Numbered from the stretch's first letter, positions 1 through 5,451 are shown. The stretch: DNA of 6,469 nt from Desulfurococcaceae archaeon (GCA_020832865.1 JAJHRJ010000028.1:1-6469); one strand, 5' to 3'. A program made the numbers and translations. The notes: generated by a model from the sequence alone, not told the origin.

Positions 1-18
1 TTCAGGTGTAATACTCAC
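1..18 (-). CDS. rrp42: Start of exosome subunit Rrp42, cut by window edge
   Basis: Only six codons lie in the window, reading M-S-I-T-P-E from a GTG at 18-16. The GTG overlaps the TGA stop of rrp41 by four bases (GTGA). A strong Shine-Dalgarno sequence, GAGGTGA, sits inside the last codons of rrp41 about eight bases upstream, so the two subunits are probably translationally coupled. The identity is inferred from position: rrp42 normally follows rrp41 in archaea, and Rrp42 is the non-catalytic RNase PH-fold partner of Rrp41 in the hexameric ring. Six residues cannot prove this alone. Confidence 0.7.
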
Positions 19-758
19 GTGGCTTTCACCTCTTCAACTAGCTTAATGTACTTATTGTACAAGGCCTCTTTCGCCATCTTGTAAATGCTCTCAGCGGCTT
101 TAAACGCCATGTCAAGCCCTGTTTTCAGCTCCTCGCGCGTTAATATCCCGTTAAGCTGAAATAGCACTATTTCACCGAGATTTGGCGCAATCCCTATAGG
201 CATATCAGCCTCTCCGTACTCGTCCTCTAGCTCATTTATGTCGAGTACAAGGACACCGTTAACTTTACCAATAGCTACACCTATGACAAGGTCTTTTAGC
301 GGTATACCAGCATCTGCCAGCGCGAGAGAGGCGGCTGTTAACCCCGCTGTCCTAGTTCCACCATCGGCCTGTAAGACCTCTATAAAGACATCAATGCCTG
401 TTCTAGGAAACAGAGAACTAAATACAACAGCCTCTAGTGCTTCACGTATAACTTTAGAGAGCTCTATTTCTCTCCTACTTGGAGCGGGATTTTTCCTCTC
501 ACTCGTCGAGAAGGAGGTCATGTGGTAACGTACACGTAGCGTTGCCCGCATAGGTAAGCTAAGGTATTTTGGCAACGCCTCTCTAGGGCCATAAACAGCC
601 GCTAAGACCTTTGTATCACCATACTCTACTAGTGCACTTCCATTAGCGTTTTTCAATACGCCAACAGCTATTCTCACAGGTCTCATTTCATCTGGTCTTC
701 TCCCGTCAATTCTCTTACCGTCTTCACTTATTAAAGCGGGCTTCGTATTACTCATCAC
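15..758 (-). CDS. rrp41: Exosome catalytic subunit Rrp41 (RNase PH family)
   Basis: This is the phosphorolytic 3'-5' exoribonuclease subunit of the archaeal exosome. It alternates with Rrp42 in a hexameric ring, degrades RNA to nucleoside diphosphates and can add heteropolymeric tails. The 247-residue length is normal for the family. Visible signatures are the N-terminal [10 protein letters not shown] stretch (residues 18-27), the RNA/phosphate-binding arginines in [16 protein letters not shown] (R95, R96), the ADGGTRTAG loop (131-139) and the acidic catalytic pair in [10 protein letters not shown] (D179 and D185, spaced six apart as in Sulfolobus Rrp41). No key residue is missing. The start is GTG at 758 or the adjacent ATG at 755; the ATG forms a TGATG junction with the rrp4 stop, and AGGTG lies seven bases before the GTG. 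The gene is coupled to rrp4 upstream and rrp42 downstream. Confidence 0.97.
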   Translation of the reverse strand: MMSNTKPALISEDGKRIDGRRPDEMRPVRIAVGVLKNANGSALVEYGDTKVLAAVYGPREALPKYLSLPMRATLRVRYHMTSFSTSERKNPAPSRREIELSKVIREALEAVVFSSLFPRTGIDVFIEVLQADGGTRTAGLTAASLALADAGIPLKDLVIGVAIGKVNGVLVLDINELEDEYGEADMPIGIAPNLGEIVLFQLNGILTREELKTGLDMAFKAAESIYKMAKEALYNKYIKLVEEVKAT

Positions 759-1507
759 GACTTTACACCTAGTTTTGACGCTAAATAAGACTTTACTTCT
801 TCAGTAAGACCCCTCATGTGGGCTTTAGCCTCTATAAGCCTTATAGCCTTAATAAGAACGTCGAGTACGTGGTCATCAGGGCACTTAGCCCACACATAGC
901 CATTGACTCCCACAGCGATCTCACACGCAGTCATACTTGTCAGTAAATTGTACATGCTTCCCTTTTTCCCAATAACGCGTGCAACTTTACTAGGCTTAAT
1001 GTCTATGACAAACCCCTCTACTATTTTACCCAGGCCTTTTCCTCTAATCGTTAACACGGGGTCACGTAGTCTATCAAATAAAGCTATTTTACCCAGCACA
1101 TAGTCTCCTATATCGAGGTAATTCTTTAAGTTGTGTACTGCAGGGTTAAATCCCTCAATTACATCAGAAGCTGGTAGAACAGCTTTATATGGTGATTTAA
1201 TATCTACATACCACGCTGACGCGCTAAATCCGCAGATAACTCCTACGACGATATCGTCTTTTCTAGGGATATATGTGCTTTCAAGGGGGACTACACTCAC
1301 ACTACTATTCTCAATTGAGACTATTCCAACGACGTCGCTGTAGACTCTATTACCGAGTATGTAGATGTGTTTATCGGGAATGTGCTTTATTCTCTGCTCA
1401 CCTGGTCCTTCAATTATTGCTAAGCAGTCACCAGGCCTAACTATTTGCCTCTCAGCAACTAGTATTTTGAGATTTAACGTAGACGAGGACAATGCTCTAC
1501 CCCACAC
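755..1507 (-). CDS. rrp4: Exosome RNA-binding cap subunit Rrp4
   Basis: Rrp4 forms the trimeric cap over the Rrp41/Rrp42 ring and guides RNA into the pore. It has the expected three parts: an N-terminal domain (about residues 13-80, including VRPGDCLA), an S1 domain (about 83-150, with VVGVICGF and VLPASDV) and a KH domain (about 160-235) with the GxxG loop G180-K-K-G183 in the context RVIGKKGS. The 250-residue length is typical. The start is uncertain. The GTG at 1507 overlaps the SBDS gene by 11 bases and has no close ribosome binding site, whereas the TTG at 1492 lies four bases after the SBDS stop and has GGGGT six bases upstream, making a protein five residues shorter. The stop overlaps the rrp41 start. 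Confidence 0.95.
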   Translation of the reverse strand: MWGRALSSSTLNLKILVAERQIVRPGDCLAIIEGPGEQRIKHIPDKHIYILGNRVYSDVVGIVSIENSSVSVVPLESTYIPRKDDIVVGVICGFSASAWYVDIKSPYKAVLPASDVIEGFNPAVHNLKNYLDIGDYVLGKIALFDRLRDPVLTIRGKGLGKIVEGFVIDIKPSKVARVIGKKGSMYNLLTSMTACEIAVGVNGYVWAKCPDDHVLDVLIKAIRLIEAKAHMRGLTEEVKSYLASKLGVKS

Positions 1508-2192
1508 TCACTACTTTTACTTCACCAGTGCCCTTAGTTATAGCGTTTACTCTGTCTATTAACTCTTGCTGAAGACCAGCGGGTATTTCTAGCTCTACTT
1601 GTAGACTACCATCACTAAGCCACATTGTCTTCTTAACAGTCCCCATAGACTGGAGGGCTTTAATTCCCCTACCAGCATACTCTGAGGGTATTTTCACAAC
1701 AATGTAAGCGCGCGCAATCTTTATTGGTATTACCTTAGCTAACTGTGTAACAATACTCTCTAATTGCTGCTCAGCAGGCTTAAATGGGTCGATAGTAACT
1801 CTTGCCTGCTCTAGTGCTAATTCAAGTCTCTTTAGCGGTATAGGTAGCTTAGTTTTTGGGTCAACAGCGTTCTTTGCTATTAAGTTGAGTACTTGTGCTC
1901 TCTTCTCCTCAATGAGCTTTCTCCTCTGCTCAGCTGTCAATTGGATTTCTCCACGCTTAATTATCTCTAGAGCAACTGTTCTCGGGTCATCTGTCCCAAA
2001 AACCTCTCGCATCGCCTCAGGCGAGGCCTTTAAGCCTTTCTTAGCGTCTTTGTAAATGAAGTCGCTGACGAGGACATCGTCAATACTTATGGATTTGCCT
2101 TCTTTAAGCTTAATTGCTAAGTCGGGGTTTACAAGGACCTCGAATCTATGTCCCTTAGCCTCATATTTAGCAATAACGTACTTTTCACTCAA
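1497..2192 (-). CDS. sdo1: Ribosome maturation protein SBDS (Sdo1)
   Basis: This is the archaeal member of the Shwachman-Bodian-Diamond family, which in eukaryotes helps EF-2-like GTPases release the anti-association factor eIF6 from the large subunit; archaeal versions are thought to do the same. The 231 residues fit the three-domain layout: an N-terminal FYSH domain (about 1-88, with KGHRFEVLVNPDLA and the conserved segment around VSDFIYKDAKKG), a helical middle domain (about 90-160, with LTAEQRRKLIEEKR) and a C-terminal ferredoxin-like domain (about 160-231). The start is TTG at 2192. An in-frame TGA two codons upstream rules out a longer protein, and GGGTG lies eight bases before it. The gene belongs to the conserved exosome cluster, just before rrp4. 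Confidence 0.95.
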   Translation of the reverse strand: MSEKYVIAKYEAKGHRFEVLVNPDLAIKLKEGKSISIDDVLVSDFIYKDAKKGLKASPEAMREVFGTDDPRTVALEIIKRGEIQLTAEQRRKLIEEKRAQVLNLIAKNAVDPKTKLPIPLKRLELALEQARVTIDPFKPAEQQLESIVTQLAKVIPIKIARAYIVVKIPSEYAGRGIKALQSMGTVKKTMWLSDGSLQVELEIPAGLQQELIDRVNAITKGTGEVKVVSVG

Positions 2193-2281
2193 AGCTCATG
2201 CACCCTTAGTTAAAAAATCCACTAGTTTATTCAAAGTCACTCTAATTAAGTACACAGTATCTTCTAAGTTAAAAGTAGTCT
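2193..2281 (-). promoter_or_regulatory. Gap before the SBDS gene with possible promoter
   Basis: This 89-base gap is the only sizeable break between psmA and rrp41, where the other genes overlap or nearly touch. On the minus strand it holds ACTTTGAATAAAC (about 2226-2238), which resembles the ACTTT-plus-AT-rich core of the psmA promoter, about 35 bases before the TTG start. Closer in is a six-T run (2212-2217) that could terminate the psmA transcript. Whether SBDS-rrp4-rrp41-rrp42 has its own promoter or is read from psmA cannot be decided from sequence. Confidence 0.3.
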
Positions 2282-3022
2282 TTAAGCTTTTATTTTACCT
2301 TCGCGCGCGAGCTCTTCAATATACTCTCTTATCTCACTCTCACTAAGTAGCTTAAATTTCCTAGTCTCCTTGTCCACGTAGCCCGCCTCAATGAAGTTCT
2401 CGTAGGGCTTGTTTTCAACGATGCTTATTATTGCCTGTATTGCAAGCTTAATAGTTTCACGGGTGTTAAGATCGTACTTGTAGTTCTTCTCGAGGAAGTC
2501 TTGAACAATATTGCCTTTTTCACCTATTGCTACAGCGTAGTAGCCAATGTAGTTTCCGCTAGGCTCTGTCATGTAGAGGTGTACACCCCTCTCATCAGCA
2601 CCTGCAAATATTATTGCAACACCAAATGGCCTTACACCAGCGTGTTGCGTATATACTTGTTTTACATCACAGACAAGTTTAACCAAGTACTCAACTGGTA
2701 CTGGCTCATCATACAGGAACCGGTAGTATAGTGATTGCTGCGTAGCGTAATCTAGTAGTACTCTCCCATCTCCAGCCATGCCAGCATACGTTGCACCCAC
2801 GTGATCATCTACTTTAAATATCTTCCTCACACTCTTCTCGTCGGCTAGTGGTATAACTTTCCGCTTCTCAGCGGCGATTACACTAGCACTCGCCGTCTTA
2901 ATTCCTAGGCTAGTCCAACCTCTCCTCACTGTCTCAAACGCGTACTCTACCTGGTATATTCTACCATCAGGTGCAAATATCGTGATTGCCCTGTCATAGG
3001 CAGCCATCATTGGAAGACTCAC
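2282..3022 (-). CDS. psmA: 20S proteasome alpha subunit
   Basis: This subunit forms the outer seven-membered rings of the archaeal 20S proteasome and gates entry to the beta-subunit proteolytic chamber; it carries no catalytic threonine. The N-terminal gating YDR motif is at Y9-D10-R11, followed by the alpha-type signature helix (AITIFAPDGRIYQVEYAFE, 12-30) and GVRPFGVAIIFAGAD (129-143). The 246-residue length is standard. The C-terminal tail is charged (EELAREGKIKA). The start is GTG at 3022, supported by AAGGGTG six bases upstream; the in-frame ATGs at codons 5 and 6 would shorten the gating tail. The gene follows an insertion-bearing region rather than directly following Pop5, and has its own candidate promoter. 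Confidence 0.96.
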   Translation of the reverse strand: MSLPMMAAYDRAITIFAPDGRIYQVEYAFETVRRGWTSLGIKTASASVIAAEKRKVIPLADEKSVRKIFKVDDHVGATYAGMAGDGRVLLDYATQQSLYYRFLYDEPVPVEYLVKLVCDVKQVYTQHAGVRPFGVAIIFAGADERGVHLYMTEPSGNYIGYYAVAIGEKGNIVQDFLEKNYKYDLNTRETIKLAIQAIISIVENKPYENFIEAGYVDKETRKFKLLSESEIREYIEELAREGKIKA

Positions 3023-3061
3023 ACATTACACCCTTAACCCCACTCTCCTCTAAGCTTTTAG

Positions 3062-3077
3062 TATTAAAAAGTGTTCT
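3062..3077 (-). promoter_or_regulatory. Predicted psmA promoter (BRE and TATA)
   Basis: On the minus strand the sequence AGAACACTTTTTAATA lies about 40 to 55 bases before the psmA GTG. A start site about 25 bases past the TATA-like TTTTTAATA would fall near 3040 and give a leader of roughly 18 bases containing the GGGTG ribosome binding site. The AACACTTT core recurs in the tRNA and tnpB promoters of this window. Confidence 0.5.
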
Positions 3078-3115
3078 GGGATAATAAGGTAACTTCTTTA
3101 GATAGAGACTATACT

Positions 3116-3132
3116 GAAACACTTTATTTAAA
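3116..3132 (+). promoter_or_regulatory. Predicted tRNA-Leu promoter (BRE and TATA)
   Basis: GAAACACTTTATTTAAA combines a purine-rich BRE-like start with a strong TATA box (TTTATTTAAA, 3123-3132). It lies about 31 to 40 bases before the mature tRNA 5' end, which leaves room for a short leader to be removed by RNase P. It is divergent from the psmA promoter about 45 bases away. Confidence 0.65.
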
Positions 3133-3162
3133 CCCCCTTTCAATAGAAAATAATCATGGGAA

Positions 3163-3247
3163 GCGGGGGTGCCCGAGCCTGGTCAAAGGGGGCGGACTTA
3201 AGATCCGCTGGCGTAGGCCTGCGTGGGTTCAAATCCCACCCCCCGCA
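3163..3247 (+). tRNA. tRNA-Leu, anticodon UAA
   Basis: A complete cloverleaf can be drawn. The acceptor stem GCGGGGG (3163-3169) pairs perfectly with CCCCCGC (3240-3246), with discriminator A at 3247. The D stem is CCC/GGG (3172-3174 with 3188-3190) and the D loop carries the GG pair at 3181-3182. The anticodon stem GCGGA/TCCGC (3192-3196 with 3204-3208) closes the loop CTTAAGA, placing anticodon TAA at 3199-3201. The variable region is long (14 bases, 3209-3222), as expected for a class II leucine tRNA. The T arm is GTGGG-TTCAAAT-CCCAC (3223-3239). There is no intron and no encoded CCA. It reads UUA, and UUG by wobble. It is convergent with tnpB and divergent from psmA. Confidence 0.97.
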
Positions 3248-3269
3248 TAATCAGTAGTAAACTCCTAGT

Positions 3270-3440
3270 ACATCTACCTCTATCACGAGGAATCTACGCT
3301 AACAAGTCAATTTAGCGTAGTAGAGTAAAAGGGGTTCAGCTCTCATATAAATTCATAAAAATTGATATGGTCATCGCCTCATATCTATTCCCCCGCACCC
3401 CGCTCGGATCCTCATCGGGCTTGGGGGCGTTCAGGGCCAC
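3270..3440 (-). ncRNA. Possible omega RNA of the TnpB element
   Basis: In characterised TnpB systems the guide RNA overlaps the 3' end of tnpB and runs to the right end of the element, with the guide taken from the flanking DNA. The corresponding stretch here is the last about 100 bases of tnpB plus the two hairpins downstream. Position and the intact nuclease support this; the exact ends and fold are not proven. If the element ends near 3270, the guide would read into the spacer and 3' end of the tRNA-Leu gene. Confidence 0.3.
3277..3320. repeat. Two hairpins downstream of tnpB
   Basis: CTACGCTAA (3294-3302) and TTAGCGTAG (3312-3320) form a perfect nine-base-pair stem with a nine-base loop. 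A second, smaller hairpin CCTC/GAGG (3277-3280 with 3287-3290) lies directly beside it. Subterminal palindromes are typical of IS200/IS605 right ends, and such hairpins also form part of omega RNA scaffolds. The large hairpin might alternatively help end transcription from tnpB or from the convergent tRNA gene. Confidence 0.6.
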
Positions 3441-4586
3441 CCCGAGGACCCCACATCTTGAGTACTTGAACACGTACTTTCTGTATAGGTTTACTGTTGC
3501 GATTACGTCTCTATCGCCTACGAAGCCGCACCTCCTACACCTCAGTACTCTATACCCGCATTCAACTAGCCTACCACCACACCTAGGGCATTTTGAGGAC
3601 GTCCCCCTAGGGTCTACCTTGACGGCCTCCAGGTTCCTCTCCCTAGCCTCGTACTCAATGCAGAACTGCATTCTGCGGTAGAACCACAGACCGAGCCTCT
3701 TGTTGAGTCTCTTGTCTCTTTTACCGTTCTCCCTAAGCTTCTCCAGATCTTCGAAGACAATTAATGAACAGTACTTGAGTGCCAGTTTAGCTACTAGGTC
3801 CCCTAACTTGTGGGCGTAGTCCCACGAGATGTTCCTTATCCTTTTACCGTGCCTCTCGATAGCCCTCCTAACGCCCTTGATGAACCTCCAAGACCTCGGG
3901 TACCTCTTCTGGATCCTCTCAATCCATATCCTGTGGGTCAGGACCCTCCTGTGAGGGGTCTTAAACCTCTTCAACTTGAGCGGTCTACCATCAAGGGTGA
4001 ATACTGCAAGCGTTACGTTATCGAAGTTCAGGTCGATGGTCGTCACAGTCCTAGGCTTTACTGTTTTAACAGTTCTCCTGAGGTATATCGAGACCCAGAA
4101 GCTCTTACCATCGTACTTCACAACCAGCTCGTAGTTACTCCAACCCCTAAACTTCTCGACCCTCTCCCTAGGTGCTATAAGCCTCAACCTAACCTCGTAG
4201 CTGTTGTGTAGCTTCAGCGTTAGTGCCATGCTGTCTAAGTCTAGTTTGTAGTCGTACTTGTCTATCCTAGCACTTAGTTTTCTGAGTACTGGCTTTCTAC
4301 CACTATTACCCCTAGCCGATTCCACTAAGCTCTTAGCGTACATGTACACCTCCTTAGCGTGGTGAGCCCTAAACCCAAGGTTCACTAAATCATCGTAGAA
4401 CAGCCTATGCAGCCTCTTCTTGGAGAGACCTTCATCGATACCCCAAACCCTATCGACTACCATCTGGACTGCATCACGGTACAGCCTCAGGAACTCAAGG
4501 AGCTTATCACAGCTACCCTCGGGGAGAGCCCTCACCTTAAGAGCTTCTATAATTGCGGGCTCTTCACCCCTCACGGGGTAGCTCAC
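3336..4586 (-). CDS. tnpB: TnpB, RNA-guided nuclease of IS200/IS605 family
   Basis: TnpB proteins are omega RNA-guided DNA endonucleases, ancestral to Cas12, that help their element persist. The 416-residue protein has an N-terminal helical/wedge region (about 1-175) and a RuvC domain with all three acidic positions: D185 in TTIDLN, E279 in IVFEDLE and D360 in GDRDVIATVNL. A four-cysteine zinc finger (C333-x2-C336 and C350-x2-C353) is inserted before the last motif. The tail ALNAPKPDEDPSGVRGNR (385-402) is typical of archaeal TnpB. Nothing looks truncated, so activity is plausible. The start is GTG at 4586. A TATA box about 27 bases upstream and the lack of a clear ribosome binding site suggest a leaderless message. 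Base composition is richer in G+C than the neighbours. Confidence 0.93.
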   Translation of the reverse strand: MSYPVRGEEPAIIEALKVRALPEGSCDKLLEFLRLYRDAVQMVVDRVWGIDEGLSKKRLHRLFYDDLVNLGFRAHHAKEVYMYAKSLVESARGNSGRKPVLRKLSARIDKYDYKLDLDSMALTLKLHNSYEVRLRLIAPRERVEKFRGWSNYELVVKYDGKSFWVSIYLRRTVKTVKPRTVTTIDLNFDNVTLAVFTLDGRPLKLKRFKTPHRRVLTHRIWIERIQKRYPRSWRFIKGVRRAIERHGKRIRNISWDYAHKLGDLVAKLALKYCSLIVFEDLEKLRENGKRDKRLNKRLGLWFYRRMQFCIEYEARERNLEAVKVDPRGTSSKCPRCGGRLVECGYRVLRCRRCGFVGDRDVIATVNLYRKYVFKYSRCGVLGVALNAPKPDEDPSGVRGNRYEAMTISIFMNLYES

Positions 4587-4607
4587 CTACATGCCTAACA
4601 CTGGAAG

Positions 4608-4622
4608 TACTTAAAGTGTTTC
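4608..4622 (-). promoter_or_regulatory. Predicted tnpB promoter
   Basis: On the minus strand GAAACACTTTAAGTA reads as a BRE followed by TATA (TTTAAGTA), centred about 27 bases before the GTG of tnpB. That spacing would start transcription at or next to the GTG. The first 11 bases are identical to those of the tRNA-Leu promoter at 3116-3126. Confidence 0.5.
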
Positions 4623-4761
4623 TAGGTTCATATACGCTAAGTGCTCCGTAATAAAGTTCAGAGGCGGGACGGTAGTTCTGTACCCATTGGTAAAGTACCA
4701 ACCCGAGGTAAAGCCGCTATACGGCAAGAGAGTTCACGTAGTAATAATAGCAGAAGAATAA
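4615..4761 (+). pseudogene. Start-less small reading frame, possible antitoxin remnant
   Basis: An open plus-strand frame of 48 codons follows a TAA at 4612-4614 and ends with TAA at 4759-4761. Its only possible start codon is a TTG deep inside. The translation looks protein-like: SVIKFRGGTVVLYPL, then GKRVHVVIIAEE at the end. This recalls small archaeal DUF104 (AF2212-like) VapB-type antitoxins, which read roughly [I/V]-x-[Y/F]-x-x-G-V-L-x-PL ... G-x-x-V-x-[V/I]-x-I. The match is by eye, and spacing in the middle is longer than usual. A GTG at 4641 is out of frame by one, so a frameshift is possible. No partner toxin is seen. It abuts the tnpB promoter and may have been damaged by the insertion. 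Confidence 0.4.
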
Positions 4762-4890
4762 AATCAAAACACATAAACCTATATGAAACCTGAAACAGCT
4801 ACCTGAGGCGTTCTAGCTGTATTGTAATTATAACGCCTCACCCCTAGGTCTCGGATTAGAGGGTTAAGAGAAACTATAGAGGTGAGTAGT
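4762..4890. other. Non-coding stretch between antitoxin-like frame and sRNA
   Basis: No gene is supported here. The first 30 bases are A-rich and include CTATAT (4780-4785), a weak plus-strand TATA candidate; read on the minus strand this is a T-rich stretch that could end transcription coming from Pop5 and the sRNA. The pseudoknot-capable segment lies at 4795-4840. CTCACC (4837-4842) can also pair with GGTGAG (4881-4886), competing with the second pseudoknot stem. Confidence 0.4.
4795..4840. ncRNA. Segment able to form an H-type pseudoknot
   Basis: Two perfect inverted repeats interlock. ACAGCTA (4795-4801) pairs with TAGCTGT (4814-4820), and TGAGGCGTT (4804-4812) pairs with AACGCCTCA (4832-4840). 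The 5' arm of the second stem lies in the loop of the first, with connecting loops of 2, 1 and 11 bases, which is the classic H-type arrangement. All pairs are Watson-Crick, so either strand could fold. No known RNA family is recognised and the transcribed strand is unknown. It lies just downstream of the C/D sRNA when read on the minus strand. Confidence 0.45.
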
Positions 4891-4894
4891 AAGT

Positions 4895-4951
4895 GCTATC
4901 AGTTCGTCGCGAAGTAATCACCAGTCATACTGGGACGGCTTCATCACTACG
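4895..4951 (-). ncRNA. C/D box sRNA, 2'-O-methylation guide
   Basis: All four boxes occur in order on the minus strand. Box C GTGATGA (4947-4941) is followed by a 12-base guide (4940-4929, AGCCGTCCCAGT), D' ATGA (4928-4925), a three-base spacer, C' GTGATTA (4921-4915), a second 12-base guide (4914-4903, CTTCGCGACGAA) and box D CTGA (4902-4899). C and D are perfect; C' and D' each deviate by one base, as is usual for internal boxes. Two 12-base guides match the spacing known for archaeal box C/D particles, which use L7Ae, Nop5 and fibrillarin to methylate rRNA or tRNA. Box C lies 27 bases after the Pop5 stop on the same strand, so the sRNA may be processed from that transcript. The outer ends are estimated. 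Confidence 0.85.
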
Positions 4952-4973
4952 TGTAATTATTCTGTCTTAGTCC

Positions 4974-5438
4974 CTAAAATTTAAGTTTTCTAGTTAGTTC
5001 TCGGGCTCTTTTCAGTGTGCCTGTCGTTCTCAGCGGTACAATTACGCACTTCTTGCCCCCAATTCTCTTTACTAGTCCAAGTGCAGCTATGAAGTGGTCT
5101 AGGTAAATGTGTGTTACTCTGTAAACGCCTCTCTGTGTGCTCTCGTCGAATAATACTAGTTGTGGTGAGGCCTTGTAGTAGGTGTTTTCACTAAAGAGCT
5201 CTTTAAACCTACTAGATACGGCGTCTGTGAGCTCCTCAAACTTAACTCTCTCTTCACATATAGCTGTAAAAACAACGTATCGTTTTCTGGGTTTTTTAAC
5301 ACTCAGAGTCTCTTCGCGTGCTCTTATAATAGCAGTATAGGCCTTGACTAGTCGTTTAAGCTTTAAAAGAACACACACCAGTATAAGAGTAGTCGCTAGT
5401 ATTAAGACTAGTATAATAGCTAGAAGAGCATCTATCAA
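4974..5438 (-). CDS. rnp2: RNase P protein Pop5 (Rnp2) with N-terminal membrane segment
   Basis: Pop5 pairs with Rpp30 to activate the RNase P RNA that trims tRNA 5' leaders. The family domain covers about residues 48-154, beginning KKPRKRYVVFTAICEE and including the region VYRVTHIYLDHFIAALGLVKRIGGKKCVIVPLRTTGT. Unusually, it is preceded by a very hydrophobic stretch (about residues 2-26, IDALLAIILVLILATTLILV onward) and a basic linker (KLKRLVK), which looks like a single membrane anchor with the Pop5 domain in the cytoplasm. The start is TTG at 5438 with GAGGGTG five bases before it. No ATG, GTG or TTG lies between the hydrophobic stretch and the Pop5 domain, so the segment is probably translated; the GTG at codon 22 is a weaker alternative. 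The gene lies 13 bases after the Rpp30 gene. Confidence 0.92.
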   Translation of the reverse strand: MIDALLAIILVLILATTLILVCVLLKLKRLVKAYTAIIRAREETLSVKKPRKRYVVFTAICEERVKFEELTDAVSSRFKELFSENTYYKASPQLVLFDESTQRGVYRVTHIYLDHFIAALGLVKRIGGKKCVIVPLRTTGTLKRARELTRKLKF

Positions 5439-5443
5439 TTTAA

Positions 5444-5450
5444 CACCCTC
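5444..5450 (-). promoter_or_regulatory. Ribosome binding site that fixes the Pop5 start
   Basis: GAGGGTG lies five bases before the TTG at 5438, directly after the Rpp30 stop. It matters because this start includes the predicted membrane segment. Confidence 0.65.
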
Positions 5451-5451
5451 A

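Larger units (their letters stand above)
3270..4645 (-). mobile_element. TnpB-only IS200/IS605-type element (approximate ends)
   Basis: The element holds one tnpB gene and no tnpA transposase, as in IS1341-type elements that need a helper. The ends are estimates. On the 3' side of tnpB there are two hairpins (3277-3290 and 3294-3320). The minus-strand motif TTAGCGTA-x-AT occurs both there and upstream of tnpB (about 4630-4640), with 10 of 11 bases identical. This family makes no target duplication, so the ends cannot be fixed without an empty site from a relative. A sampled line inside (3901-3960) is about 55% G+C, against about 35% in a line of the Rpp30 gene (5701-5760), which suggests transfer. 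Confidence 0.55.

Noticed and set aside
2193..2281. Small gene between psmA and SBDS
   Set aside because: An ATG at 2197-2199 on the minus strand meets a stop after four codons, and no other start gives a plausible protein.
238..4598. Plus-strand open frames opposite the exosome, SBDS, psmA and tnpB genes
   Set aside because: They lie antisense to clearly conserved proteins, show low-complexity or unnatural composition and have no ribosome binding sites; they are shadows.
4640..4761. Second, truncated tnpB copy on the plus strand
   Set aside because: The translated frame has no RuvC motif, zinc-finger cysteines or the PKPDEDPSG tail.
3163..4973. tRNA-Leu as attachment site of an integrated element
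   Set aside because: I found no second copy of the tRNA 3' end in the window and no integrase gene; the neighbouring mobile gene is tnpB, which does not use tRNA attachment sites.
3248..4973. A tnpA (HUH Y1) transposase gene accompanying tnpB
   Set aside because: No frame of about 130 residues with HUH and tyrosine motifs is present on either strand near tnpB.
4762..4973. RNase P RNA or 7S (SRP) RNA gene in the non-coding gap
   Set aside because: The gap is too short and lacks the conserved core motifs of either RNA; the only clear RNA signature is the C/D sRNA.
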